Origin: Fidelibacterota bacterium
Lineage (GTDB): Bacteria; Fidelibacterota; Marinisomatia; Marinisomatales; TCS56
Length of the DNA: 7,634 nt
Direction of reading: 5' to 3'
Assembly (NCBI GenBank): GCA_013203015.1
Contig: JABMPO010000277.1
Coordinates: 1 to 7,634, forward strand
Shown: piece after piece, positions 1 through 6,829 of the stretch
Layout of the letters: each line of letters starts with the position of its first letter
Numbering within the stretch: the stretch's first letter is position 1
Translations under genes and position numbers: made by a program
The notes under the pieces: generated by a model
The model's database searches: none
What the model was told of the DNA's origin: nothing
What the model saw: the letters and a program-made list of their open reading frames with translations, nothing else

Positions 1-750
1 ATGGGAATCAAAACCGTTGATGCTTTATTAACTGATATCAGGAAATCACCCCAGCAGGATTTCCGCGCTATCGTGACCGAGGCTTTAAATAATCTATTAC
101 CCACTGTAGCCGACCTGCCGGTCATTCCCCCTGAACCAACTGTTTTGATGGTCGTTGGTGTTAACGGTACCGGTAAGACTACCAGCGTAGCAAAACTTGC
201 TGCTCATTACCGTAAATTGAACAAGAACATTCTCATCATTGGCGCCGATACCTACCGGGCTGCCGCGGTTGAGCAATTGACAATCTGGAGTGAACGTCTG
301 GGAATCCGGTTGATCTGTAATGAAAAATCTGCTGATCCATCAGCGGTGTTATTTGATGGTTTGAATGCTGCTCATTCAGCCGGAGCTGACCTCATTATCG
401 TAGATACAGCCGGTCGCTTGCATACTTATGATAATCTCATGGCCGAACTGAATAAGATGTACAACGTGATCACCAAACGCTTCAGTCATTTTAAACTGAT
501 ATCCTTCATTACCATCGATTCGACCCTGGGACAGAATTCGGTTATCCAGGCTAAAACTTTTGCCAGTCGAGTAAAAATTGATGGAGCTATTCTCACCAAA
601 CTCGATGGAACGGCTAAAGGCGGTATTGTATTTCCACTTTTTCAGGAACTGAATATTCCCACCGTTTTTACCGGCATTGGTGAACAAATTGACGATCTCT
701 ACCAATTCAATTCCCGGGAATATGTGGAATCGTTGTTTGGTTTGAATTAA
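1..750 (+). CDS. ftsY: Signal recognition particle receptor FtsY, NG-domain GTPase (5' end cut by window edge)
   Basis: FtsY is the membrane-associated GTPase that receives ribosome-nascent chain-SRP complexes and hands them to the Sec translocon; it forms a GTP-dependent heterodimer with Ffh. The visible 249 residues show the end of the N domain, then the G domain: G1 P-loop GVNGTGKT at 53-60, DTYRAAA at 83-89, DTAGR at 135-139, TKLDGTAKGG at 199-208 and the closing GIGE at 225-228, the last typical of FtsY rather than Ffh. The first codon is ATG, but it falls where FtsY proteins read 'ADVGxxT' inside the N domain, so it is probably an internal Met and the true start lies upstream. One oddity: the usual D-x-x-T-G-Q-N motif reads DSTLGQN at 173-179, with Leu for Thr. 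The stop is TAA at 748-750; rimO follows after 16 bp and is probably co-transcribed. Confidence 0.95.
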   Translation: MGIKTVDALLTDIRKSPQQDFRAIVTEALNNLLPTVADLPVIPPEPTVLMVVGVNGTGKTTSVAKLAAHYRKLNKNILIIGADTYRAAAVEQLTIWSERLGIRLICNEKSADPSAVLFDGLNAAHSAGADLIIVDTAGRLHTYDNLMAELNKMYNVITKRFSHFKLISFITIDSTLGQNSVIQAKTFASRVKIDGAILTKLDGTAKGGIVFPLFQELNIPTVFTGIGEQIDDLYQFNSREYVESLFGLN

Positions 751-766
751 AGTATCTTGAAAGACG

Positions 767-2059
767 ATGTCAGATAAAAAAAATATTAACTTAATCAGCT
801 TGGGTTGTGCCAAAAACCTGGTCGATTCAGAAATAATAGTGGGGGGGATGAAAACCTCTGGCTTGAATATCGTCAATGATCCCGATCAAGCCGATACGAT
901 TATTATCAATACCTGTGGATTCCTGGATCAAGCTCGGGAAGAATCAATTGACACTATTTTAGAGGCCGTCGAGCTGAAAAAGACTGGTAAACTGGAAAAT
1001 CTGATCGTAATGGGCTGTCTTTCCGAACGTTATCCGGAAGACCTGGCCCGGGATTTGCCAGAAGTCGATCGGTTCTTTGGGACCAATGATCATCGTCAGA
1101 TCATTTCCTATTTGACCGGTAAGCCGTTTTCCAAAGATGATCCCACATACCTGCGATCATTGCTAACACCCAGGCATTATGCTTTTATCAAGATTGCGGA
1201 AGGCTGCGACAACGGCTGTTCTTTTTGCAGCATTCCCCTGATGCGCGGTTTGCAGAAAAGTCGTTCGATTCCAGCAATCATGACTGAAGCCGAACGGTTA
1301 GTTAAACGTGGTGTGAAGGAGCTGCTGGTAATCGCCCAGGATACCACATCCTATGGCTGGGATCTTCAGCCAAAAATTGGACTGGATGTCCTGATTAAAG
1401 AGATGGATCGTATTGATTTGCCGCTGGAATGGATTCGGCTCCATTATGCCCATCCAGCTCACCTCACACGTGCTGCCATCGATGCCCTGGCCGCCGCCGC
1501 TAAATTCTGCCGCTACCTCGATATACCGATCCAGCATGCTTCCGACCGCATTCTTAAATCCATGCGCCGCGGATTGAATTCCGCCGGCATCCGGGAACGG
1601 ATCGAGCGAGTGCAAGCTGCCATACCAGGCATCGGTTTACGTACAACCGTGATCGTTGGTTATCCTGGTGAGACTGAAGACGATTTCAAGCGACTTTACG
1701 ATTTTGTGGAAGAAATCGAATTTGACCGCTTGGGCGTATTTACCTATTCTGAAGAAGAGGGAACCCTGGCCGCCGATTTGTCCGATGATGTACCCAGGAC
1801 TGTGAAAGACGACCGCAAAGCGGCGATAATGGATTTGCAGAATGGGATCAGCACCGAGAAAAATGCCCAACTGTTAGGGCAAACTCTGCGGGTGATCGTT
1901 GATAAAACCGGGGAAACCGAATCCCTGGGTCGCACCGAATTTGATTCCCCGGAGATTGATAATATTGTCCGAATAGCCGGGGCGGTGAAGCAAGGCCAAT
2001 TCGTGAATGTAAAAATCACCGGTGCCAGTGACTACGAGTTGACGGGCAAGTTAATTTAA
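767..2059 (+). CDS. rimO: Ribosomal protein S12 (Asp) methylthiotransferase RimO
   Basis: RimO is a radical-SAM enzyme with two 4Fe-4S clusters that adds a methylthio group to the conserved aspartate of ribosomal protein S12. The 430-residue length is normal for the family. The N-terminal MTTase domain carries the three cluster ligands Cys14 (SLGCAKN), Cys50 (NTCGF) and Cys84 (MGCLSER). The radical-SAM core has the CxxxCxxC motif at Cys147, Cys151 and Cys154 (EGCDNGCSFC), preceded by TPRHYAFIKI, which is close to the E. coli RimO TPRHYAYLKI. The C-terminal ~60 residues fit a TRAM RNA/protein-binding domain. SLGCAKNLVDSE and the TPRHYA stretch favour RimO over the tRNA enzyme MiaB. The ATG lies 16 bp after the ftsY stop with only a weak purine-rich stretch (gaaagacg) before it, which suggests translation together with ftsY. 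The downstream gap begins with a strong hairpin. Confidence 0.96.
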   Translation: MSDKKNINLISLGCAKNLVDSEIIVGGMKTSGLNIVNDPDQADTIIINTCGFLDQAREESIDTILEAVELKKTGKLENLIVMGCLSERYPEDLARDLPEVDRFFGTNDHRQIISYLTGKPFSKDDPTYLRSLLTPRHYAFIKIAEGCDNGCSFCSIPLMRGLQKSRSIPAIMTEAERLVKRGVKELLVIAQDTTSYGWDLQPKIGLDVLIKEMDRIDLPLEWIRLHYAHPAHLTRAAIDALAAAAKFCRYLDIPIQHASDRILKSMRRGLNSAGIRERIERVQAAIPGIGLRTTVIVGYPGETEDDFKRLYDFVEEIEFDRLGVFTYSEEEGTLAADLSDDVPRTVKDDRKAAIMDLQNGISTEKNAQLLGQTLRVIVDKTGETESLGRTEFDSPEIDNIVRIAGAVKQGQFVNVKITGASDYELTGKLI

Positions 2060-2080
2060 CCTGTCCTATAAAGTTTCTTC

Positions 2081-2108
2081 GCAGGGACAACACACGTGTT
2101 GTCCCTGC
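2081..2108. repeat. Perfect hairpin, 12-bp stem and 4-base loop, after rimO
   Basis: Arm gcagggacaaca (2081-2092), loop cacg, and exact reverse complement tgttgtccctgc (2097-2108). It starts 21 bases after the rimO stop, so it could protect the 3' end of the ftsY-rimO mRNA or help end transcription. There is no T-run after it on either strand, so a standard intrinsic terminator is not supported. Its perfect symmetry and neighbours fit a dispersed palindromic repeat equally well. Confidence 0.7.
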
Positions 2109-2111
2109 ATC

Positions 2112-2131
2112 AATTAATCGATGAATTAATT
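2112..2131. repeat. AT-rich inverted repeat, 7-bp arms
   Basis: Arms aattaat (2112-2118) and attaatt (2125-2131) around a 6-base spacer. It lies directly between two stronger hairpins. It is AT-only in the arms and could occur by chance, so I give it little weight alone. Confidence 0.35.
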
Positions 2132-2150
2132 AAACCGTTGACACGGTTTA
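2131..2150. repeat. Small perfect hairpin, 8-bp stem and 4-base loop
   Basis: Arms taaaccgt (2131-2138) and acggttta (2143-2150) with loop tgac. The 'ggttga' type of core also occurs in the next hairpin (2171-2190), which suggests that both belong to one palindromic repeat cluster. Confidence 0.5.
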
Positions 2151-2170
2151 TTGCTTGATTCGTACCCAAA

Positions 2171-2264
2171 CCCATGGTTGAAACCGTGGGCTATTATCAA
2201 AAATATTGGATATGGATCAGCCCACAACACGTTCACTTTGTTCAGTGCATACTTTAATTGTGGG
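2171..2264. repeat. REP-like element with chained complementary arms
   Basis: Three pairings share arms. Arm cccatggtt (2171-2179) pairs with aaccgtggg (2182-2190), allowing one G-T pair. Arm gtgggct (2186-2192) pairs exactly with agcccac (2219-2225). Arm cccacaa (2221-2227) pairs exactly with ttgtggg (2258-2264). The first and second pairings exclude each other, as do the second and third. The short GC-rich 'cccacggtt-type' palindrome resembles REP units that are often mobilised by single-strand-nicking (Y1/RAYT) transposases in trans, but no transposase gene is present in the window. Assignment to a repeat family is inference. Confidence 0.5.
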
Positions 2265-2315
2265 TATTAGGAGCAGACCTGATTCTAACTGATTTATCGG
2301 CTAATAACTAAAGCC

Positions 2316-2465
2316 ATTGTCATTTAGACGAATCAATACGATGAGGAGAAATCTACATTAAAATTGCATCCTGCAGCATCTGTTAAACCTTTTTCCAACC
2401 AGTGCAGATTTCTCATCCCGATTCCCATCGGGATTCGAAATGACTGTTTTCTTTATAATGACAAT
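2316..2465. repeat. MITE-like inverted-repeat element, copy 1 (about 150 bp, no coding)
   Basis: Outer arms attgtcatt (2316-2324) and aatgacaat (2457-2465) are exact reverse complements. An alternative right end is aaatgac at 2438-2444, matching gtcattt at 2319-2325, which would give 126 bp. Inner arms gagaaatct (2346-2354) and agatttctc (2406-2414) are also exact complements. Beside the right inner arm is a perfect hairpin, atcccgat-tccc-atcgggat (2415-2434). Read on the minus strand the order is gtcatt, tcccg...cggga, aaatct, which is the order seen on the plus strand in the element at 7428-7573. It encodes nothing and would need a transposase in trans. The exact boundaries are uncertain. 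Confidence 0.6.
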
Positions 2466-2580
2466 ACCTGGGTTGTCACTACACCCAATTACTGATCACA
2501 GATTGCTTTTCCAAATTTATCTGCCAAAATGTGTGTTAAAAATCAAAACTCTGGAACATTCGACATTGGTATCATATTAA

Positions 2581-2596
2581 CGGAAGATTGATTGCC
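2581..2596 (+). promoter_or_regulatory. Candidate sigma-54 (-24/-12) promoter before uvrB (weak)
   Basis: The sequence cggaagattgattgcc contains GG (2582-2583), ten bases, then GC (2594-2595) preceded by TT, the invariant core of the TGGCACG-N4-TTGCA sigma-54 site. I count about 7 of 12 consensus bases. The predicted transcript would start roughly 22 bases before the uvrB ATG. The operon encodes a sigma-54 activator, which makes the site worth noting, but a match this loose could occur by chance in a gap of this length. Confidence 0.25.
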
Positions 2597-2629
2597 CGGA
2601 ATTATATATAACCGGTAAATTTGGACAAT

Positions 2630-4636
2630 ATGGCAGAGTTTAAAATACATAGTGAATTCGAACCCAGCGGCGATCAGCCCCAGGCGATTGCTGAACTGCT
2701 TGCTGGTCTTAATCAGGGATTGAATCATCAAACTCTGCTGGGAGTAACCGGCAGCGGCAAGACATTCACCATTGCAAAAGTTATCGAGGCGATCCAGCGC
2801 CCGACACTGATCATCTCCCATAATAAAACCCTGGCAGCTCAGTTATTTGGCGAGTTCAAGCAATTATTCCCGGAAAATGCTGTAGAATTTTTCATCAGTT
2901 ATTATGATTATTACCAACCGGAAGCCTACTTGCCGGTTACCGATACCTTTATAGAAAAGGACTCTTCCGTTAACGAGGAAATTGATCGACTGCGTCTGAA
3001 AACCACCAGTTCGTTGTTGCATCGTAAAGATGTCATTGTCATCAGTTCCGTTTCTTGTATTTATGGCATCGGCTCACCTACCGATTACAAACAACAGGTG
3101 ATCGAAATCAGAAAAGGGGAGACGATCTCGCGCAGGGAATTATTATCCAAGCTGATCAATATCCATTATCTGCGCAATGATATGTCGTTGGAACGAGGCA
3201 ATTTCCGGGTTCGTGGCGACGTGATTGAGATTTTCCCGGCCTATGATGAAATTTGTGTCCGGTTGGAAATGTTTGGTACTTCTGTCGATTATATGGCTCG
3301 CTTTAATCCAACTACCGGTGAAGTGTGCGAGGAGCTGGATTCGATCTATATTTACCCGGCCAAACATTTTGTCACCGATCCCAAGGTTATTAAAGCAGTT
3401 GTGCCACAGATTCAAGCGGATCTTAATGAACGCCTGGCTGTCCTGCGGTCGGAAAATAATCTGGTGGAAGCCCAGCGATTGGAGCAACGCACAAATTTCG
3501 ATTTGGAAATGCTGCAGGAAGTAGGCTATTGCTCTGGTATTGAAAATTATTCCCGTTATTTCTCGGGCCGAAAACCTGGGGAACGCCCCTGGACACTGAT
3601 CGATTTTTTCGGTGACAATTTTATCACCATCCTTGATGAATCCCACGTTACCATACCCCAGATCAATGGTATGTATAACGGAGACCGCGCGCGCAAGCAG
3701 GTACTAGTGAATTATGGATTCCGGTTGCCCAGTGCCCTCGATAATCGACCCCTGAAATATGAAGAATTTCTGCAATTGCAGAACCAGACTGTCTACACGA
3801 CTGCTACACCAGCCGATCGCGAATTGGAATTATCTCAAGGTGTAGTAGTAGAGCAGGTAATTCGTCCCACCGGTCTGCTTGATCCAGTGGTGGAGGTTCA
3901 CGAAACCGAAGGTCAGATTGACGATTTGATTGGTGAGATCAGAATCCGTACAGATCGGAATGAACGCGTTTTGGTGACCACTCTAACCAAGCGTATGTCG
4001 GAAAATTTGAGTGAATTCCTGCGTGGAATCAATTTGCGGGTCCGTTACCTCCATTCCGAAATCCATTCACTGGAACGAGTGCAAATATTGCGGGATTTGC
4101 GTCTTGGTGAATTCGATGTGCTGGTAGGAATTAATCTGTTGCGGGAAGGGCTGGACCTACCGGAAGTATCCATGGTGGCGGTGCTGGATGCAGATAAACA
4201 AGGATTTTTACGTTCGAAGAGCTCACTGATGCAGGTGGCCGGCCGTGCGGCACGCCACTTGAACGGCAAGGTTATCTTGTACGGCGATAGAATTACCGAA
4301 GCCATGCAGAATTTGATTGATGAGTCCAATCGCCGGCGGAAAATCCAGGAAGAGTACAACCAGCGGCATAATATCACGCCGAGGAGTGTGTATAAATCGA
4401 TGGATGAAATCATGCATTCCACAGCGATAGCCGATTCGGCGGCTGAAAAAGATATTAAACCGAAAACAGCGCGCTTGGGTTCAGATTTTGATATCCAGGA
4501 TAAAGCGATGGTCATGGAAATAATGCGCCGTGAGATGCTGAAAGCAGCGGAGAACCTGCAATTTGAAGAGGCAGCCACACTGCGGGATGAAATTCAGAAA
4601 CTTGAAAAAGAAATGGCGGGAACGGTGAAAATATGA
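2630..4636 (+). CDS. uvrB: Excinuclease ABC subunit UvrB
   Basis: UvrB is the damage-verifying helicase-like subunit of nucleotide excision repair; it receives DNA from UvrA and recruits UvrC for incision. The 668 residues match the normal length. Visible are the Walker A GVTGSGKT at 38-45, the damage-clamping beta-hairpin YYDYYQPEAYLP at 91-102, motif II DESH at 336-339, ATP motif TATPADRE at 391-398, helicase motif VI QVAGRAARH at 535-543, and a C-terminal UVR (UvrC-binding) motif from about 629 to 664. I chose ATG 2630 because the protein then begins MAEFKIHSEFEPSGDQP, as in other UvrB proteins. A TTG at 2621 would add only three residues (MDN) and also lacks a good ribosome site. The 3' end overlaps galE by 4 bp (ATGA). 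No LexA box of the E. coli or Bacillus type was seen upstream, so SOS control is not supported here. Confidence 0.97.
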   Translation: MAEFKIHSEFEPSGDQPQAIAELLAGLNQGLNHQTLLGVTGSGKTFTIAKVIEAIQRPTLIISHNKTLAAQLFGEFKQLFPENAVEFFISYYDYYQPEAYLPVTDTFIEKDSSVNEEIDRLRLKTTSSLLHRKDVIVISSVSCIYGIGSPTDYKQQVIEIRKGETISRRELLSKLINIHYLRNDMSLERGNFRVRGDVIEIFPAYDEICVRLEMFGTSVDYMARFNPTTGEVCEELDSIYIYPAKHFVTDPKVIKAVVPQIQADLNERLAVLRSENNLVEAQRLEQRTNFDLEMLQEVGYCSGIENYSRYFSGRKPGERPWTLIDFFGDNFITILDESHVTIPQINGMYNGDRARKQVLVNYGFRLPSALDNRPLKYEEFLQLQNQTVYTTATPADRELELSQGVVVEQVIRPTGLLDPVVEVHETEGQIDDLIGEIRIRTDRNERVLVTTLTKRMSENLSEFLRGINLRVRYLHSEIHSLERVQILRDLRLGEFDVLVGINLLREGLDLPEVSMVAVLDADKQGFLRSKSSLMQVAGRAARHLNGKVILYGDRITEAMQNLIDESNRRRKIQEEYNQRHNITPRSVYKSMDEIMHSTAIADSAAEKDIKPKTARLGSDFDIQDKAMVMEIMRREMLKAAENLQFEEAATLRDEIQKLEKEMAGTVKI

Positions 4637-5595
4637 AGGTATTAGTCACTGGTGGAGCTGGTTATATCGGCTCCCATGTAGTCAGGGAATTACTGGATAC
4701 CGGCCACGAGGTTGTTATTTTTGATAACATGTCCACCGGTGTTGAGATGAATATTGATCAACGTGCGAAATTTGTGTTTGGTGATATTCTTAATCCGGTC
4801 GAGATCGATGCGGTATTGAAGGAGTCAGTGGTAGCTGTTTTTCATTTGGCAGCTTTTAAGGCAGCCGGCGAATCGATGTTGGTCCCCGAGCAATATGCCC
4901 ATAATAATCTCACCGGCACGATTAATCTATTGAATTCAATGCTGGCTAACCAGGTCGACAAATTTATTTTTTCCTCCTCGGCCGCGGTGTATGGTAATCC
5001 CAAATATTTACCAATCGATGAAGCCCACCCGTTGATGCCGGAAAACTTTTATGGCTTTACCAAACTGGAGATCGAGCAGATTCTGACCTGGTACGCAAAA
5101 CTAAAAGGGCTGCGATTTGCAGCTTTACGCTATTTCAATGCGGCCGGTTACGACGTGCAGGGCCGGGTTCGCGGTAAGGAACGCAATCCAGCCAATCTGC
5201 TGCCGGTTGTCATGGAAGTAGCTGCCGGTGAAAGACCTGGTTTGGAGGTATTCGGTGATGATTACGACACCCCGGACGGTACCGGTATCAGGGATTATAT
5301 CCATGTCAACGATTTGGCTGATGCCCATGTGAAAGCCTTGAATTATTTAACCACTAATTCCGATAATCTGTTGTTAAATCTAGCCAGCGGAATCGGTTAT
5401 TCGGTTTTGGAAGTAATCGAAGAAGCTCGTAAAATTACTGGTCGGCCGATACCTTATGAAATCGTAGCCCGGCGTACGGGCGATCCGTCGGATTTATACG
5501 CCAAGTCCAACCAGGCTGAATCGAAATTGGGCTGGAAACCGCGTTATTCAGATCTTACAACGCTGTTGAGTTCCATGTGGGAAATCTATAAATGA
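4633..5595 (+). CDS. galE: UDP-glucose 4-epimerase GalE
   Basis: GalE interconverts UDP-glucose and UDP-galactose through a 4-keto intermediate with bound NAD, supplying galactose units for LPS and exopolysaccharide or feeding galactose into the Leloir pathway. The sequence starts with the Rossmann NAD motif GGAGYIGSH at 7-15. It has the SSSAAVYG strand with the catalytic Ser116, the Tyr140-x3-Lys144 pair (YGFTK), the RYFNAAG motif at 166-172, and the GTGIRDYIHVNDLA stretch at 217-230. The length of 320 is slightly below E. coli GalE (338) and within the family range. Its ATG lies within the uvrB stop (ATGA), which indicates translational coupling. No other gal genes are present, and the envelope gene downstream favours a role in surface sugar supply (inference). 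Substrate preference for N-acetyl sugars cannot be excluded from sequence alone. Confidence 0.92.
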   Translation: MKVLVTGGAGYIGSHVVRELLDTGHEVVIFDNMSTGVEMNIDQRAKFVFGDILNPVEIDAVLKESVVAVFHLAAFKAAGESMLVPEQYAHNNLTGTINLLNSMLANQVDKFIFSSSAAVYGNPKYLPIDEAHPLMPENFYGFTKLEIEQILTWYAKLKGLRFAALRYFNAAGYDVQGRVRGKERNPANLLPVVMEVAAGERPGLEVFGDDYDTPDGTGIRDYIHVNDLADAHVKALNYLTTNSDNLLLNLASGIGYSVLEVIEEARKITGRPIPYEIVARRTGDPSDLYAKSNQAESKLGWKPRYSDLTTLLSSMWEIYK

Positions 5596-5619
5596 TAATT
5601 ATCCAAGTAAATGTAAAGC

Positions 5620-5623
5620 AGGA
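5620..5623 (+). promoter_or_regulatory. Ribosome binding site that decides the start of the sigma-54 activator
   Basis: AGGA lies six bases before ATG 5630, a normal spacing. The in-frame TTG at 5624 directly follows the AGGA with no spacing, so it cannot use this site. This supports the ATG start. Confidence 0.65.
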
Positions 5624-5629
5624 TTGTCC

Positions 5630-6829
5630 ATGAATATCGAACGCTTACAACAAACAACGGGAATAATCGGCAATTCCAGCCCAATCAAGGCAGTTATTGA
5701 AATGATTGCCCAGATTGCCCCAGTCGATATTTCCGTTTTGATTACGGGCGAGTCGGGAACCGGCAAGGAAATTGTCGCCAAAGCTGTCCATAAATTCAGT
5801 AAGCGGGCTAATGCACCCCTGGTTACCGTTAACTGTGGGGCCATCCCCGCAGGACTTATTGAAAGCGAATTATTTGGACATAAAAAGGGCGCTTACACAG
5901 GTGCGAGTGATGATCGTCAGGGCTATTTCAAATTTGCCCATAAAGGTACCATTTTTCTGGATGAGATTGGGGAAACGCCTCTGGAAACCCAAGTGAAACT
6001 ACTGAGGGTTCTGGAAAGCGGCGAATTTATGCGGGTTGGTGATTCAAAAACATTGTATTCCGATGTCAGAGTAATAGCTGCCACCAACCGTGACCTTGAG
6101 AGTGACGCTGCTAAAGGTGATTTCCGTCAGGACTTGTATTATCGATTAAAGACCGTTACCATTGAAGTACCGGCGTTGCGGAATCGCATCGAAGATTTAT
6201 CCCTGCTGGTGGAACGGTTTGCCTTACAATTTACCCGCAGTAATGATATTCCATATCGAGGATTCATGCCTGAAGCGGTCCGTTTGATGAAACAATACGA
6301 TTGGCCGGGAAATGTACGCGAATTAAAGAATTTTGTGGAAAGTATTCTGGTGCTTGAGCGGGGTGAACGAATCACGGCCGAGATGGTTGCCCGGCAATTA
6401 CAGCCAACGAAGGTCGCTGAAAATCCTCACCTGCCAATGCTGGTTGACCGATCACCGGAACAGGCCGAGCGGGAAATAATGTTGCGGCAGATATTTTTGA
6501 TGCGCCAGGATATCCAGGACATTAAGGAAGTATTGAGCGGTAAACCAGTGTACAATCCCGTTGATGAAATCCGCTTCCTGCCCCATGAGCCGACCGAAAT
6601 TGAACCAGTTGCACCGGTTACTACCCCGAACGATTTCCCCATGATTCGAGGTGAGGCAATCGGCGATATGACCCTTGAATCTTTGGAAAAAGAGGCTATT
6701 ATGCGCACCCTGCAACATTTCAATAATAACCGCCGGGCTGCTGCCCGTTCACTGGGAATGAGTGAAAGAACTCTATATCGTAAAATCGACCAGTATGGGC
6801 TCGAGCGCAAGATAAAGGAGCGAAAGTGA
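5630..6829 (+). CDS. Sigma-54-dependent transcriptional activator, AAA+ plus Fis-type HTH, no sensory domain
   Basis: This is a bacterial enhancer-binding protein that uses ATP to open RNA polymerase-sigma-54 promoters. The AAA+ domain begins almost at the N-terminus, so there is no receiver, PAS or GAF domain; the layout is like PspF. Motifs in the 399 residues: Walker A GESGTGKE at 40-47, sigma-54 contact loop GAYTGA at 87-92 (Tyr for the usual Phe), Walker B GTIFLDEI at 106-113, sensor I AATNRDL at 150-156, arginine-finger region FRQDLYYR at 165-172, and sensor II PGNVREL at 226-232. A linker of about 90 residues rich in Pro and Glu follows. The C-terminal Fis-like helix-turn-helix spans roughly 350-390 (RRAAARSLGMSERTLYRKI). 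It starts 34 bp after galE, and its TGA stop overlaps the next ATG by one base. With no signal-input domain, activity must be set by a partner protein, ligand or expression level. Target genes are unknown. Confidence 0.93.
   Translation: MNIERLQQTTGIIGNSSPIKAVIEMIAQIAPVDISVLITGESGTGKEIVAKAVHKFSKRANAPLVTVNCGAIPAGLIESELFGHKKGAYTGASDDRQGYFKFAHKGTIFLDEIGETPLETQVKLLRVLESGEFMRVGDSKTLYSDVRVIAATNRDLESDAAKGDFRQDLYYRLKTVTIEVPALRNRIEDLSLLVERFALQFTRSNDIPYRGFMPEAVRLMKQYDWPGNVRELKNFVESILVLERGERITAEMVARQLQPTKVAENPHLPMLVDRSPEQAEREIMLRQIFLMRQDIQDIKEVLSGKPVYNPVDEIRFLPHEPTEIEPVAPVTTPNDFPMIRGEAIGDMTLESLEKEAIMRTLQHFNNNRRAAARSLGMSERTLYRKIDQYGLERKIKERK
6815..6820 (+). promoter_or_regulatory. Strong ribosome binding site for the LptE-like gene
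   Basis: AAGGAG lies eight bases before ATG 6829 and five before the in-frame GTG 6826. It sits inside the end of the activator gene. The spacing and codon favour ATG 6829, which would make the two genes overlap by one base (tgATG). Confidence 0.7.

Larger units (their letters stand above)
2060..2629. other. 570-bp intergenic gap rich in palindromes, no gene seen
   Basis: No reading frame here has recognisable protein content, and I see no tRNA or known riboswitch. The left half (2081-2264) is almost continuous inverted repeats. The middle (2316-2465) is a MITE-like element. From 2466 to 2580 I see nothing I can name; it is AT-rich. The last 50 bases before uvrB include a weak -24/-12-like site and a TATATA run. 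The gap separates the ftsY-rimO pair from the uvrB operon and has accumulated small repeat elements. Confidence 0.8.

Noticed and set aside
376..876. Long open frames on the minus strand opposite ftsY, rimO, uvrB and the activator
   Set aside because: They lie opposite genes with complete conserved motifs, have no family resemblance and show low-complexity or unlikely composition; they are shadows.
2081..2120. Intrinsic terminator after rimO
   Set aside because: The stem is strong, but the bases after it on both strands are mixed A/T/C/G with no T-run.
2228..2570. LexA/SOS box upstream of uvrB
   Set aside because: GTTC occurs twice as a direct repeat near 2231-2244, and GAAC occurs near 2554, but neither has the mirrored partner needed for GAAC-N4-GTTC or CTGT-N8-ACAG.
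2621..2629. TTG start for uvrB, three codons upstream
   Set aside because: ATG 2630 gives the normal UvrB N-terminus, and neither start has a clear ribosome site.
2060..2629. CRISPR array or tRNA in the palindrome-rich gap
   Set aside because: The repeats are inverted and differ from one another, with no regular spacer length, and no cloverleaf could be laid out.
3225..3524. 99-codon plus-strand frame inside uvrB
   Set aside because: It is out of frame within an intact uvrB; the peptide is Trp/Cys/Ile-rich without a recognisable domain.
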